Below, in pieces: positions 18,077 through 26,578 of a stretch of 64,000 bases of DNA. Where the stretch lies: the NCBI RefSeq assembly GCF_015278315.1, contig NZ_JADIJE010000002.1, forward strand, positions 1 to 64,000, in the 5' to 3' direction. Made by a program: the position numbers and the translations under genes. The stretch comes from Microbacterium ureisolvens (GTDB taxonomy: Bacteria; Actinomycetota; Actinomycetes; Actinomycetales; Microbacteriaceae). The notes under the pieces were generated by a model. The model had not been told where the DNA came from. It searched no databases and saw only the letters and a program-made list of their open reading frames with translations. The first letter of the stretch is position 1, and every line of letters starts with the position of its first letter.

Positions 18077-18975
18077 CGGCGCGCCCCCGAGGACTGCGCG
18101 GCGACGAACTCCCGCGCCCACTGCGAGGTCGCGAGGAGGCCCCCGAACGTGTAGAAGTGCAGCTTCACGTCGCCGTAACCGTGTGCGGCCGCGCCCGCCG
18201 GCGGCTCGGACAGGAGCGCCGCGAGATCCGAGACGAACCGGTCGGGCCCGGCGGTGCCCATCAGGTTGGTGAGCGAGAAGCCGTACTTCTTCACGATCAT
18301 CGCGTTCGCGCCGATGCCGAAACGGCGGGCGAAGCCGAGCAGCCGCTTGATGCCGGCGGGGCCGGGGGTGCCGATGCGGATCTGCGCGTCGATGCCACGG
18401 TCGCGGACAGCCTGGATCCACGTCATGACGGGATCGGTGTCGAAGGCGAACTGCGTCAGGACGACGGCATCCAATCCCTGCTGGGCAAGGGTGAGCGCCT
18501 TCTCGTCGAGGTGCCGCCACAGCACGTCGTCGGCGATGTCGGGGTGTCCCTCGGGGTAGCCGGCGATCGAGACCTCGCGGACGCCGTACTTCTGCAGCAC
18601 GCCCGAGCGGATCACCGTGAGCGCGTCCGGGTACGGACCCTCGGGCTCGGCGGGGTCGCCGCCGACGGCGAAGACGTGCTCGGTGGCGCCGACCTCCTGC
18701 AGGCGGCCGAGGAACTCCTCGAGCTCGTCCTGCGACCGCAGCCGCCGCGCCGAGAGGTGCGGCACCGGGACGAAGCCCAGCTCCCGCACGGCCTTCGCGG
18801 CCGCGACCCGCATCTCGAGGTCCTCGTTGCCGAGGAACGTGACATTGATCTTCGTGCCCTGCGGAATCATGTCCCGGGCCTCTTCGAGCCCCGCGATGTC
18901 CTTGCCGGTCATCTCCAGCGAGAAGCCGTCGACGAGCGCTGCCGCCTGGGGGGACACGGGTGTCGGGTGAGCCAC
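18073..18975 (-). CDS. metF: methylenetetrahydrofolate reductase-like protein
   Basis: A 300-residue TIM-barrel protein of the MetF family: GTKINVTFLGNEDLEMRVAA, GFVPVPHLSARRL, VFAVGGDP, VSIAGYPEGHPD, LTQFAFDTDPVMTW and RIGTPGPAG follow the family order for flavin and folate binding. In this operon (metF-purU-ligM) it would oxidise 5-methyl-THF from the demethylase to 5,10-methylene-THF, the reverse of its methionine role. The same arrangement of metF beside a THF demethylase is known in lignin-degrading Sphingobium. It is divergent from the ABC importer at 19311. Confidence 0.85.
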   Translation of the reverse strand: MAHPTPVSPQAAALVDGFSLEMTGKDIAGLEEARDMIPQGTKINVTFLGNEDLEMRVAAAKAVRELGFVPVPHLSARRLRSQDELEEFLGRLQEVGATEHVFAVGGDPAEPEGPYPDALTVIRSGVLQKYGVREVSIAGYPEGHPDIADDVLWRHLDEKALTLAQQGLDAVVLTQFAFDTDPVMTWIQAVRDRGIDAQIRIGTPGPAGIKRLLGFARRFGIGANAMIVKKYGFSLTNLMGTAGPDRFVSDLAALLSEPPAGAAAHGYGDVKLHFYTFGGLLATSQWAREFVAAQSSGARR

Positions 18976-19029
18976 TGTCGAGGTCCTTTCCTCTTCCGGG
19001 TGCGTCGCTGCACCGCGGTGTTCCGAGAA

Positions 19030-19047
19030 TACCTATCGCCATAGGTA
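19030..19047 (-). promoter_or_regulatory. palindromic operator upstream of metF-purU-ligM
   Basis: TACCTAT-CGCC-ATAGGTA is a perfect 7-bp-arm dyad 55-72 bases upstream of the metF start, in an otherwise GC-rich divergent region (18976-19310). GGCAATAGGC follows as a partial third copy. The binding protein is unknown; the nearby PaaX-type and PadR regulators are candidates. Confidence 0.55.
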
Positions 19048-19187
19048 ATGGCAATAGGCACGTGTGAACGTGCGGCTCCATCCTGTGCCGCGCGCGGGGT
19101 GGCTCGGCGGCGGGTTTCCGTTGAGCGGATGCCGGCACGCCGGCTCGCGGATAGTTCAAGCAATTCGTGACGGGCGTCACAAAACCA

Positions 19188-19216
19188 TTGACAATGCATC
19201 GGCGGAGGCGCACGAT
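19188..19216 (+). promoter_or_regulatory. candidate promoter of the TauA-type ABC operon
   Basis: TTGACA (19188-19193) with CACGAT 17 bases downstream (19211-19216) lies about 95 bases before the binding-protein start. The -35 is perfect; the -10 is weak. The stretch between it and the metF operator holds no gene I can support. Confidence 0.45.
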
Positions 19217-19310
19217 GGCACTGTCCGGCACACTGCGGTGAGGACTCCGACTCCTCGTTGCACGCGAACCCGGCCGCCGGCACCCCCGCACCATCACGAG
19301 AGGCCCGTCA

Positions 19311-20303
19311 ATGAAGAAGAGTCTTGCCACCCTCGGCGTGCTCGCCGCCGCCGCGCTCGCCCTGAGCGGCTGCACCGATTCCGCCGCCGATCCCGAGTCG
19401 ACCGCCACGTCCACCGGCGATGCCGGCGGGTCGGGCGAACTCACCACCGTCCGCGTCGCCGCGCTGCCGATCGCCGAGACCGGGGCGCTGTGGGCCGCGA
19501 TCGACGAGGGCATCTTCGAGGAGCACGGCCTCGAGATCGAGGTCGTCCCCGCGCAGGGCGGCGCCAACGCCATCCCGGCCCTGCTCAGCGGCGACATCCA
19601 GTTCGCGATCGGACAGCCGTTCGGCCCGATCCGCGCCGACGCGCAGGACCTCGGTGTCGTCATCGTCGGCAACTACGCCAACAGCCTCGCCGAGGGGGAC
19701 GACGTCAACGCCGTCGTCGCGCTCGGCGACGCGGGCATCACGCGGCCCGCCGACCTCGCCGGCAAGAAGGTGTCGGTCAACACGATCGGCGCCGCCGGCG
19801 ACCTGACGATCCGCAAGGCCGTGCAGGACGACGGCGGCGACCCCTCGACCATCGAGTTCGTCGAGGTCGCCTTCCCCGACGTCCCGGCGCAGCTCGAGGC
19901 CGGCACGATGGACGCCGCGTGGGCGCCCGACCCGTTCCGCGGCATGATCGTGGGCGAGGGCGGCGTCTCGGTCGTGCAGCCGTACCAGGCGACGATCCCT
20001 GGCCTGTCGGTGCTCACCAACATCACGACGCAGGCGCTCATCGATGAGGACCCCGACCTCGTCGCCGCGTACTCCGAGGCGATGGCGGAGGCGCTCGAGT
20101 GGGCCTCCGGCAACGAAGAGGCGGTGCGCGCCGCGATCGCCACCAACCTCGACATCCCCGAGGAGGCGGCCGCGGGCATCACCCTCCCCACCTTCACGTG
20201 GGACCTCGCCGACGCGGGCATCGAAGACCTCGGCGCGCTCGCCGTCGAGTTCGCGTACATCGACGCCGAGCCCGACTACGACCGGCTGCTCCAGCAGCAG
20301 TAG
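19311..20303 (+). CDS. ABC transporter substrate-binding lipoprotein (NMT1/TauA/SsuA type)
   Basis: A 330-residue lipoprotein: KK near the start, hydrophobic run, lipobox LSGC (Cys21), then the periplasmic-binding fold VAALPIAETGALWAAIDEGI, FEEHGLEIEVVPAQGG, LLSGDIQFAIG and LAGKKVSVNTIG. This family carries sulfonates, thiamine precursors, phthalate and other aromatic acids. Its position divergent from a methoxyaromatic demethylase operon points to an aromatic acid ligand, which is inferred. Confidence 0.88.
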   Translation: MKKSLATLGVLAAAALALSGCTDSAADPESTATSTGDAGGSGELTTVRVAALPIAETGALWAAIDEGIFEEHGLEIEVVPAQGGANAIPALLSGDIQFAIGQPFGPIRADAQDLGVVIVGNYANSLAEGDDVNAVVALGDAGITRPADLAGKKVSVNTIGAAGDLTIRKAVQDDGGDPSTIEFVEVAFPDVPAQLEAGTMDAAWAPDPFRGMIVGEGGVSVVQPYQATIPGLSVLTNITTQALIDEDPDLVAAYSEAMAEALEWASGNEEAVRAAIATNLDIPEEAAAGITLPTFTWDLADAGIEDLGALAVEFAYIDAEPDYDRLLQQQ

Positions 20304-20320
20304 TCGCACGACGAGAGGGT

Positions 20321-20349
20321 GACGGATGCCGCGGGCCGCGGCATCCGTC
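20321..20349. repeat. perfect GGATGCC-type palindrome after the binding-protein gene
   Basis: GACGGATGCCGCGG and CCGCGGCATCCGTC are perfect 14-bp arms around one G. It lies between the binding-protein stop and the permease start. It could attenuate transcription so that the binding protein is made in excess over the permeases, as is common in ABC operons. Confidence 0.8.
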
Positions 20350-20400
20350 CCCTCCCGCGTACCTTCGCTCCCCGCCGCCTCGACCAGATCGGATCCGCCG

Positions 20401-21240
20401 ATGGCCACCGCCGACGCTCCCATGATCGTCGCCACGCCGCCGCGCCCGCGCAGTGCGCGGAGGACGCGCACACTGCGCAAGCTCGCGCTCGGCGTCGCCG
20501 GCATCCTGGGATTCCTCGTCACCTGGCAGCTGCTTCCCACGCTGGGGCTCGTCGACCCGCGGTACTTCCCGAGCGCGACGGTCACCCTCGGTGCGCTCGG
20601 CCAGGAGATGCGCGACCTCGAGTTCTGGCGCAACGTCGGCCGCACGATGACCGCGTGGGGCCTCGGGCTCGTCATCGCGACCGTGCTCGCCACGGTCCTC
20701 GGGACTGTCATCGGGCTCGTGCCGTTCCTGCGCCGTGCGACGCACACCACCGTCGAGTTCCTCCGGCCGATCCCGTCGGTCGCCCTCATCCCGCTGGCGA
20801 TCCTCATGTTCGGCCTGCGGATCGAGGCGGCGCTGGTCATCATCGTCTACGCCAGCTTCTGGCAGGTGTTCATCCAGGTGCTCTATGGCGTCGCCGACGT
20901 CGACACCGTCGCCCGCGACACGGCGCGCAGCTTCGGGCTCTCGCGCGGATCGCGCATCGTGAACCTGGTGTTCCCGACGGCGCTCCCCTACCTCATGACC
21001 GGGCTGCGCCTGGCCGCGGCCGTGGCGCTGATCCTCGCGATCACGGCCGAGATGTTCATCGGCAACCCGGGCCTCGGCCGCGAGATCGTCTTCGCGCAGT
21101 CGGCGGGCAACTGGCCCAAGGTCTACGCGCTCGTCATCGTGACCGGGCTCCTCGGCCTCCTCATCAACCTGGTGTTCCGCGCGATCGAGCGGCGCTCGCT
21201 GGCGTGGCACCAGTCGGTGCGAGGGGAGGAAGTGCTGTGA
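20401..21240 (+). CDS. ABC transporter permease 1 (TauC/SsuC type)
   Basis: A 279-residue permease with about six membrane helices. It has the BPD_transp_1 loop VDTVARDTARSFGLSRGSRI followed by NLVFPTALPYLMTGLRLA. The start at 20401 was chosen because an in-frame upstream start (20326) would encode the intergenic palindrome. A start at 20422 is also possible, since no clear ribosome site is seen. It pairs with the next permease as a heterodimeric channel. Confidence 0.87.
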   Translation: MATADAPMIVATPPRPRSARRTRTLRKLALGVAGILGFLVTWQLLPTLGLVDPRYFPSATVTLGALGQEMRDLEFWRNVGRTMTAWGLGLVIATVLATVLGTVIGLVPFLRRATHTTVEFLRPIPSVALIPLAILMFGLRIEAALVIIVYASFWQVFIQVLYGVADVDTVARDTARSFGLSRGSRIVNLVFPTALPYLMTGLRLAAAVALILAITAEMFIGNPGLGREIVFAQSAGNWPKVYALVIVTGLLGLLINLVFRAIERRSLAWHQSVRGEEVL

Positions 21241-22061
21241 CGCTGTACACCAGCACGGTCGTGACGCCCCGGCGGCGCTCACGGGTGTGGGCGAAGATCG
21301 GCGAGAGCACGCTCTACGCGATCGGCCTGCCGCTCCTGCTGCTGCTGATCTGGGGCGTGTGGGCGACCATCAGCCCGGCGCTCTTCTTCCCGCCGCCGCT
21401 GGAGATCCTCCAGGCCTTCGTCGACACGTGGATCGGGCCCGCCTTCATCACCGACGTGCTGCCGAGCCTCGGCCGCCTCGCCATCGGCATCACCGTGTCG
21501 ATCGTGGTCGGGATCGTCGCCGGCACCCTCATCGGCCTCAACCGGTGGCTGCGCGAGCTGCTCGAGCCGATGCTCGAGTTCTTCCGCGCGGTGCCGCCGC
21601 CCGTGCTGCTGCCGATCGTGGTGGTGCTCATGGGCCCGACCGACGCCATGAAGATCGTGGTCATCGTGGTGGGGTCGGTGTGGCCGATCCTGCTCAACAC
21701 GATCGAGGGCGTCCGCTCCACCGACTCGGTCATGACCGAGACGGCCCGCTCGTTCGCGGTGACGCCGGGGGAGCGGCTGCGCTACCTCGTGCTGCCGGCG
21801 GCGAGCCCGCGCATCATGGCCGGTGTGCGGCAGTCGCTGTCGATCGCGCTCATCCTGATGGTGATCTCGGAGCTGGCGTACTCGTCGTCCGGGCTCGGCT
21901 ATCAGATCGTCTACTTCCAGCGGAACTATCTCATCGCCGAGATGTGGAGCGGCATCCTGCTGCTCGGTCTCATCGGTATCCTGCTCGCGGCGATCTTCGG
22001 TTTCGTCGAGCGACGCGTGCTGCGCTGGTATCACGGAATCAAGGAGGTGGAGCGTGCCTGA
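21237..22061 (+). CDS. ABC transporter permease 2 (TauC/SsuC type)
   Basis: A 274-residue permease starting at a GTG that overlaps the previous stop, with GGGGAGG upstream. It has an N-terminal helix, then FFRAVPPPVLLPIVVVLMGP and the coupling loop VMTETARSFAVTPGERLRYL followed by VLPAASPRIMAGVRQSLSIA. Together with permease 1 it forms the membrane pore of the importer. Confidence 0.88.
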   Translation: MTLYTSTVVTPRRRSRVWAKIGESTLYAIGLPLLLLLIWGVWATISPALFFPPPLEILQAFVDTWIGPAFITDVLPSLGRLAIGITVSIVVGIVAGTLIGLNRWLRELLEPMLEFFRAVPPPVLLPIVVVLMGPTDAMKIVVIVVGSVWPILLNTIEGVRSTDSVMTETARSFAVTPGERLRYLVLPAASPRIMAGVRQSLSIALILMVISELAYSSSGLGYQIVYFQRNYLIAEMWSGILLLGLIGILLAAIFGFVERRVLRWYHGIKEVERA

Positions 22062-22857
22062 GACGCTCTTGAACGTCGAGCACCTGCGCAAGGTGTACGA
22101 GTCGTCGACGGGGAACGTCGAAGCGATCGGCGACATCGGATTCCGGATGGATGCCGGCGAGCTGGTGTGCATCGTCGGCCCGTCCGGATGCGGCAAGACG
22201 ACCCTGCTGAAGTGCATCGCCGGACTCCTCAAGCCCACCTCGGGCGTGGTCGAGCTGGGCGGACGGAAGGTGACCGCCCCGCCGCCGAACATGGCGCTCG
22301 TCTTCCAGGAGTACGGACGCAGCCTGTACCCGTGGCTCACCGTGCGCGGGAACGTCGAGCTTCCGCTCAAGCACAAGAAGCTCACGCGCGCGGAGCGCGA
22401 CCGGCTCGTCGACGACGCCCTGGCCGCGGTCGGCCTCGACCACGCGTCGGGAAGCTATCCGTGGCAGCTGTCGGGGGGCATGCAGCAGCGCGTGGCGATC
22501 GCCCGGGCCGTCGCGTACGAGCCCGAGGTGCTCATCATGGACGAGCCCTTCGCGGCCGTCGACGCGCAGACGCGGGCCGACCTCGAGGATCTGGTGCGCA
22601 AGCTCCACCGCGAGCGCGGGATGTCGATCCTCTTCGTGACGCACGACATCGACGAGTCCGTCTACCTGGGCGAGCGCGTGATCGTGCTGTCGAAGTCGCC
22701 GACGTGGGTGCAGGAGGACCTCGCGATCGACCTCGCACCCGAGCGCGACCAGATCACGACGCGGGCGCTGCCCCGATTCACCGAGCTGCGCACGCACGTG
22801 TACGAGCAGATCCAGCGCGCCAAGCGCGGTGAGGCCGTGCGCCCGGAGGCGGCGTGA
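22054..22857 (+). CDS. ABC transporter ATPase (TauB/SsuB type)
   Basis: A 267-residue ATPase: Walker A GPSGCGKTT, Q-loop VFQEYGRSLYPWLTV, signature LSGGMQQRV, Walker B VLIMDEPFAAVD and switch THDIDES. A GTG start follows AAGGAGGTGGAGC. It overlaps permease 2 by eight bases and the regulator by four, so the whole transporter and regulator are co-translated. Confidence 0.92.
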   Translation: MPETLLNVEHLRKVYESSTGNVEAIGDIGFRMDAGELVCIVGPSGCGKTTLLKCIAGLLKPTSGVVELGGRKVTAPPPNMALVFQEYGRSLYPWLTVRGNVELPLKHKKLTRAERDRLVDDALAAVGLDHASGSYPWQLSGGMQQRVAIARAVAYEPEVLIMDEPFAAVDAQTRADLEDLVRKLHRERGMSILFVTHDIDESVYLGERVIVLSKSPTWVQEDLAIDLAPERDQITTRALPRFTELRTHVYEQIQRAKRGEAVRPEAA

Positions 22858-23681
22858 GCGTCGCCACCGCCGCCGATGCGTCGATCCTCACGCGCAAGCC
22901 GCGCCAGCTGCTGCTGGCGTTCTTCGGCGAGTTCGTGTGCGACCGGTACTTCGCACCGCTGCGCGCCAGCGTGCTGATCGGCACCCTCGAGAGCGCGGGG
23001 GTCGCGGCATCCGCCGTCCGCACGAACCTCGACCGCATGGTCGACAGCGGCATGCTCGAGCGCCGGCGCCTCGGCCGCGAGATCGGGTTCGAGCTCACCG
23101 GGCACGGCAGCGAGGTGCTGCGCGAGGCATCCGGCCGCGTCAACGGGCCCGCCCCGTTCGAGCCCCAGGGCGAGGGATGGACGCTCGTCACCTTCAGCGT
23201 TCCCGAGCACCTGCGGGATCTCCGCCACCGCCTGCGGGCGGCGCTGACCTGGTCGGGCTTCGCGTTGCTGCGCGACGGCCTCTGGATCGCTCCGGGCGCC
23301 GTCGACCTCGCCGCGGCGCTCGGGGCCATCATCCCCGACCTGCCGCCGGCCTCGGTGAACGCCTTCTCGGCGTCCGAGCTCGACGGGTTCCCGATGGGCG
23401 AGGCGGTGCGGGACGCCTGGGACGTCGAGCGCATCCGCGCCGCGCACGACGAGTTCATCGCGCACTGGGAGCGTGAGGATGCGGCATCCGATCTCCCGCC
23501 GGTCACCGCGCGCACACTCCTCGTGGCCGACTGGCTCGCGCTGCTGCGCACCGACCCGCGCCTGCCCCGCCAGTACATGGGCGAGGACTGGCCCGCCGAC
23601 CGGTCGTTCGAGCTCTTCACCCGCCGCCACCGCGAGTTCGCCTTCCCCGCCGTCAGGGACTTCGCGGGTCTCGTCGACTGA
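22854..23681 (+). CDS. PaaX-family transcriptional regulator
   Basis: A 275-residue regulator. The N-terminal PaaX-type winged helix covers LLLAFFGEFVCDRYFAPLRA, AVRTNLDRMVDSGMLERRRL and GREIGFELTGHG. The central part (GWTLVTFSVPEHLRDLRHRL, LTWSGFALLRDGLWIAPG) and the C-terminal helical domain ending in FPAVRDFAGL complete the usual three-domain layout. PaaX represses phenylacetate genes through phenylacetyl-CoA; here it is fused in an operon with an ABC importer, so it may sense the transported acid or its CoA ester. Confidence 0.86.
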   Translation: MSVATAADASILTRKPRQLLLAFFGEFVCDRYFAPLRASVLIGTLESAGVAASAVRTNLDRMVDSGMLERRRLGREIGFELTGHGSEVLREASGRVNGPAPFEPQGEGWTLVTFSVPEHLRDLRHRLRAALTWSGFALLRDGLWIAPGAVDLAAALGAIIPDLPPASVNAFSASELDGFPMGEAVRDAWDVERIRAAHDEFIAHWEREDAASDLPPVTARTLLVADWLALLRTDPRLPRQYMGEDWPADRSFELFTRRHREFAFPAVRDFAGLVD

Positions 23682-23703
23682 CTTTTCGGTCCTGCCCCTG
23701 GCC

Positions 23704-23974
23704 CTGCCGAACCCACACGTCTCACGCGAGCCCACATCATCGTGAGCGTCCTCGGGTGTGGGTTGGCGGGATGGGTGTGGGTTGGGGATGAATGTGGGTT
23801 GGCGTTGGGTGGGGGGCTGGTGCGACGGGTGTGGGTTGGCGCGGCGCGCGGGGCGGGGGTCGAGGCTTCGCGCGGTCCGGCCCCGTGTTCCTGCCGAACC
23901 CACACGTCTCACGCGAGCCCACATCATGGTGGGCGTCCTCAGGTGTGGGTTGGCGGGATGGGTGTGGGTTGGGG
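23704..23974. repeat. 84-bp direct repeats rich in TGTGGGTTGG
   Basis: Copies at 23704-23787 and 23891-23974 differ at only a few bases. Both start CTGCCGAACCCACACGTCTC and end in GGTGTGGGTTGGGG, with more single TGTGGGTT units between them. The gap between the PaaX gene and the DUF3237-like gene (23682-24012) contains only this and holds no supportable gene. Related GCCCACAC/TGTGGGCTCG units occur at 33706-33802. Confidence 0.8.
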
Positions 23975-24012
23975 GAGCGGATGCGCGTCGGCTCGGCGGT
24001 CCGGCGCGCGAG

Positions 24013-24501
24013 TCAGGTGAGGCGGTACGCGACGTAGCGCACGCGGTGCGCCTCGCGGATGTACGACGCGACGTAGACCGACCGCTCGAACTCGGGGTGG
24101 GCGGCGGACTCGAGCGTCAGCGCCGCGCGGAAGTAATAGGAGTGCGGGTCGACCTCTTCGCCCGCCAGGAGCGCCTCCAGCAGGGCCGGGTCGCCGCTGC
24201 GGATGCCGCGAGCGCGGATGTAGAGGAGCGAACCGTCGTCGCCGCGGGCGCTGTAGCGCCCGTCGATCTCGATGGACCCGTCGGCGCGCACGGTCTGCCA
24301 ATCCGCTCCGCTGGGGAGGATGGTCCCGGTGAAGCCGCCGGTCACCGTGCCGCCGACGACCGGGATGATCCGCCGGTGGCCGGCGCGGGTCATCCCGTGG
24401 TCCTCGAGGGCACCGAGCTCGGCGACGACCTCGAACGCCCGCTCGAGCGAGGGGACCGGCGGCTGCGGCGCCGAGCTCGGCGGCTCGGGCGTCACGGTCA
24501 C
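24013..24501 (-). CDS. DUF3237-like protein
   Basis: A 162-residue protein, last gene of the 28478-24013 operon. LERAFEVVAELG, RRIIPVVGGTVTGGFTGTIL, PSGADWQTVRADGSIEIDGR and GSLLYIRARGIRSG match the DUF3237 beta-barrel pattern. The GTG start overlaps the ligase stop (GTGA). Members sit in many aromatic and CoA-linked catabolic operons without a known reaction. A small binding or isomerase-like role would be a guess. Confidence 0.75.
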   Translation of the reverse strand: MTVTPEPPSSAPQPPVPSLERAFEVVAELGALEDHGMTRAGHRRIIPVVGGTVTGGFTGTILPSGADWQTVRADGSIEIDGRYSARGDDGSLLYIRARGIRSGDPALLEALLAGEEVDPHSYYFRAALTLESAAHPEFERSVYVASYIREAHRVRYVAYRLT

Positions 24502-26021
24502 GTTCCCCGCCCGTAGCGCTCGCGCAGGTCGGCCTTGCGCACCTTGCCGGAGGCGGTGCGGGGGAGATCCTCGACCACGACCACGTTCTTGGGCAGCTTG
24601 TACCGGGCGAGCAGGCCGTCGAGGTGGGAGCGCACGGTCTCGGTGTCGACCTCGGCGCCCGGCTGCAGCGTCACCACCGCCCAGGGCACCTCGCCCCACC
24701 GGTCGTCGGGCACTCCGACGACGGCGACACCTGAAATTCCCTCGATGTCGGAGATGAGGTTCTCCACCTCCGCGGGGTAGATGTTCTCGCCGCCCGAGAT
24801 GATCATGTCCTTCAGCCGGTCGGCGATGTAGAGGTAGCCGTCGGGGTCGAGGTACCCGAGGTCGCCCGAGCGGAACCAGCCGTCGTCGGTGAAGGCGGCG
24901 GCGCTCGCCTCGGGCTGCCCGTGGTAGCCGAGGAAGACGTTGGGACCCGCGATCTCGATCTCGCCGACGGTGCCCCGTGGCACCACGTCACCGCGCTCGT
25001 CGGTGATGCGGACGTCTGTGAAGAAGTGCGGGAGCCCGACGCTGCCCTGCTTCTCGCGGGTCATGGCGGGGGCCAGCGACGTCGCTCCCGGCGAGGTCTC
25101 GGTCATGCCGTAGCCCTGCGAGAACGACAGGCCGCGCTCCTCGTAGGCGTTGAGGATGCGGGTCGGCACGGCCGAGCCGCCGCATGTCAGCTTGTGGAGC
25201 GTCGACAGGTCGGTCGTCGCCCACGCGGGGTGATCGGCCATCATCTGGTAGGTCGTGGGCACGCCGCTGAGCATGGTGACGCCGCGCTCCTGGATGAGCG
25301 CGAGCGCCCGGCCCGGCTCGAAGCCCTTCTCGAGCACGAGCGTCGCGCCCTTGAGCAGCACCGGCAGCGCGCCCATGCCGAGCGACGCGACGTGGAACAG
25401 CGGCGAGATCATGAGCGACACGTCGTCCGACACGACGTCGTAGTCGACGACGCAGTTGAGGGCCACCCACGTGAGGTTGCCGTGACTCAGCACGGCGCCC
25501 TTGGGGCGGCCGGTCGTGCCGGACGTGTAGATGATCGCCGCAGGATCGTCGAGGTCCACATCGGCCACCGTGTGGCCGCCGGGCGCCTCGGCGATGAGTC
25601 GCGCGAGCCCGGGATGCTCGGGCAGCCCGTCACCGGTCACGATCACGTGCGCGATGCGCCCGGCCTCGACGCCCGCCATCGCGCGGTCGAGGAACTCGGC
25701 GTCGAGCACGACCGCGCGCGCTCCGGAGTCGACGAGCACATGCCGCATCTCGGGCCCCGCCAGGCGGGTGTTCACGGGCACGAAGACCGCTCCGAGCTGC
25801 GCGGCCCCGAACATCACCTGCAGGAACTGCGGGCTGTTCTCGCCGATGTACGCCACCGCGTCGCCGCGCCGGAGGCCGCGGTGCCACAGCACGGCGGCGA
25901 CCCGGTCTGCGGCATCCGCCAGCTCACGATAGGTCAGCTGCTCGCCGCCGAAGATCACGGCGGGCTTGTCGGGGTTCTTCAGCCGCCGCTTGGCCAGCCA
26001 GAACCCGATTCCCCTGTGCAT
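24498..26021 (-). CDS. acyl-CoA synthetase (class I adenylate-forming)
   Basis: A 507-residue AMP-dependent ligase making an acyl-CoA from acid, ATP and CoA. Motifs in order: IIYTSGTTGRPKGAVLSH (P-loop), GYGMTETSPG, DDGWFRSGDLGYLDPDGYLY (hinge) and the catalytic lysine region LPRTASGKVRKADL. It lies between MaoC and DUF3237-like genes in one operon. The medium/long-chain or aromatic acid it activates cannot be told from sequence. Confidence 0.9.
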   Translation of the reverse strand: MHRGIGFWLAKRRLKNPDKPAVIFGGEQLTYRELADAADRVAAVLWHRGLRRGDAVAYIGENSPQFLQVMFGAAQLGAVFVPVNTRLAGPEMRHVLVDSGARAVVLDAEFLDRAMAGVEAGRIAHVIVTGDGLPEHPGLARLIAEAPGGHTVADVDLDDPAAIIYTSGTTGRPKGAVLSHGNLTWVALNCVVDYDVVSDDVSLMISPLFHVASLGMGALPVLLKGATLVLEKGFEPGRALALIQERGVTMLSGVPTTYQMMADHPAWATTDLSTLHKLTCGGSAVPTRILNAYEERGLSFSQGYGMTETSPGATSLAPAMTREKQGSVGLPHFFTDVRITDERGDVVPRGTVGEIEIAGPNVFLGYHGQPEASAAAFTDDGWFRSGDLGYLDPDGYLYIADRLKDMIISGGENIYPAEVENLISDIEGISGVAVVGVPDDRWGEVPWAVVTLQPGAEVDTETVRSHLDGLLARYKLPKNVVVVEDLPRTASGKVRKADLRERYGRGT

Positions 26022-26064
26022 CGTTGCGGTGTCCTCTCCTTCGAGGAGTCTCCTCCGGTGCGGG

Positions 26065-26517
26065 TCAGGCGTAGAAGCGGTACAGGCCGCGCGCGGCGAC
26101 GGCCGGCTTGTCGGAGCCCTCGATCTCGATGGTCTGGTCGACGGCGAACTGGTAGCCGCCGCGCACCTCGGTGACCTCGGCGATGACGGCGTTCATGCGC
26201 ACCCGCGCGCCCACCTTCACCGGCGAGACGAAGCGCACCTTGTCGAGGCCGTAGTTGACGCGCGTGGTGACACCGGTCACATCGAACAACTCCGACCAGA
26301 ACTTCACCGTCAGCGAAAGCGACAGGAAGCCGTGCGCGATCGGCGCGCCGAACGGGCCCTCGGCGGCCCGCTCCGGGTCGACGTGGATCCACTGGTGGTC
26401 GTCGGTGGCGTCGGCGAAGAGGTTCACGCGGTCCTGCGTGACCTCGAGCCACTCGGTCCAGCCGAGGTCGGTGCCGGCGAGTCCTGCGACGTCGGCGTAG
26501 TCGACGGTGGTGGTCAT
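26065..26517 (-). CDS. MaoC-family (R)-specific enoyl-CoA hydratase-like protein
   Basis: A 150-residue hot-dog protein with the hydratase-2 motif: ATDDHQWIHVDPERA and GPFGAPIAHGFLSLSL hold the expected Asp and His. It starts at an ATG with AAGGAGAT upstream. It would hydrate or dehydrate an acyl-CoA thioester produced by the ligase encoded next in the operon. Confidence 0.88.
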   Translation of the reverse strand: MTTTVDYADVAGLAGTDLGWTEWLEVTQDRVNLFADATDDHQWIHVDPERAAEGPFGAPIAHGFLSLSLTVKFWSELFDVTGVTTRVNYGLDKVRFVSPVKVGARVRMNAVIAEVTEVRGGYQFAVDQTIEIEGSDKPAVAARGLYRFYA

Positions 26518-26578
26518 GGGATCTCCTTGCGTGTGGGGTGGAAGCGTGTGGCGATGACGGATGCCGCGTCCCGGCCGG

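Noticed and set aside
20326-20400. Upstream in-frame start for the first TauC-type permease
   Set aside because: It would translate half of the intergenic GGATGCC palindrome and gives a non-family N-terminus.
23704-23974. Possible CRISPR array
   Set aside because: Only two long repeats with irregular short units between them; spacing is not regular and no cas genes are present.
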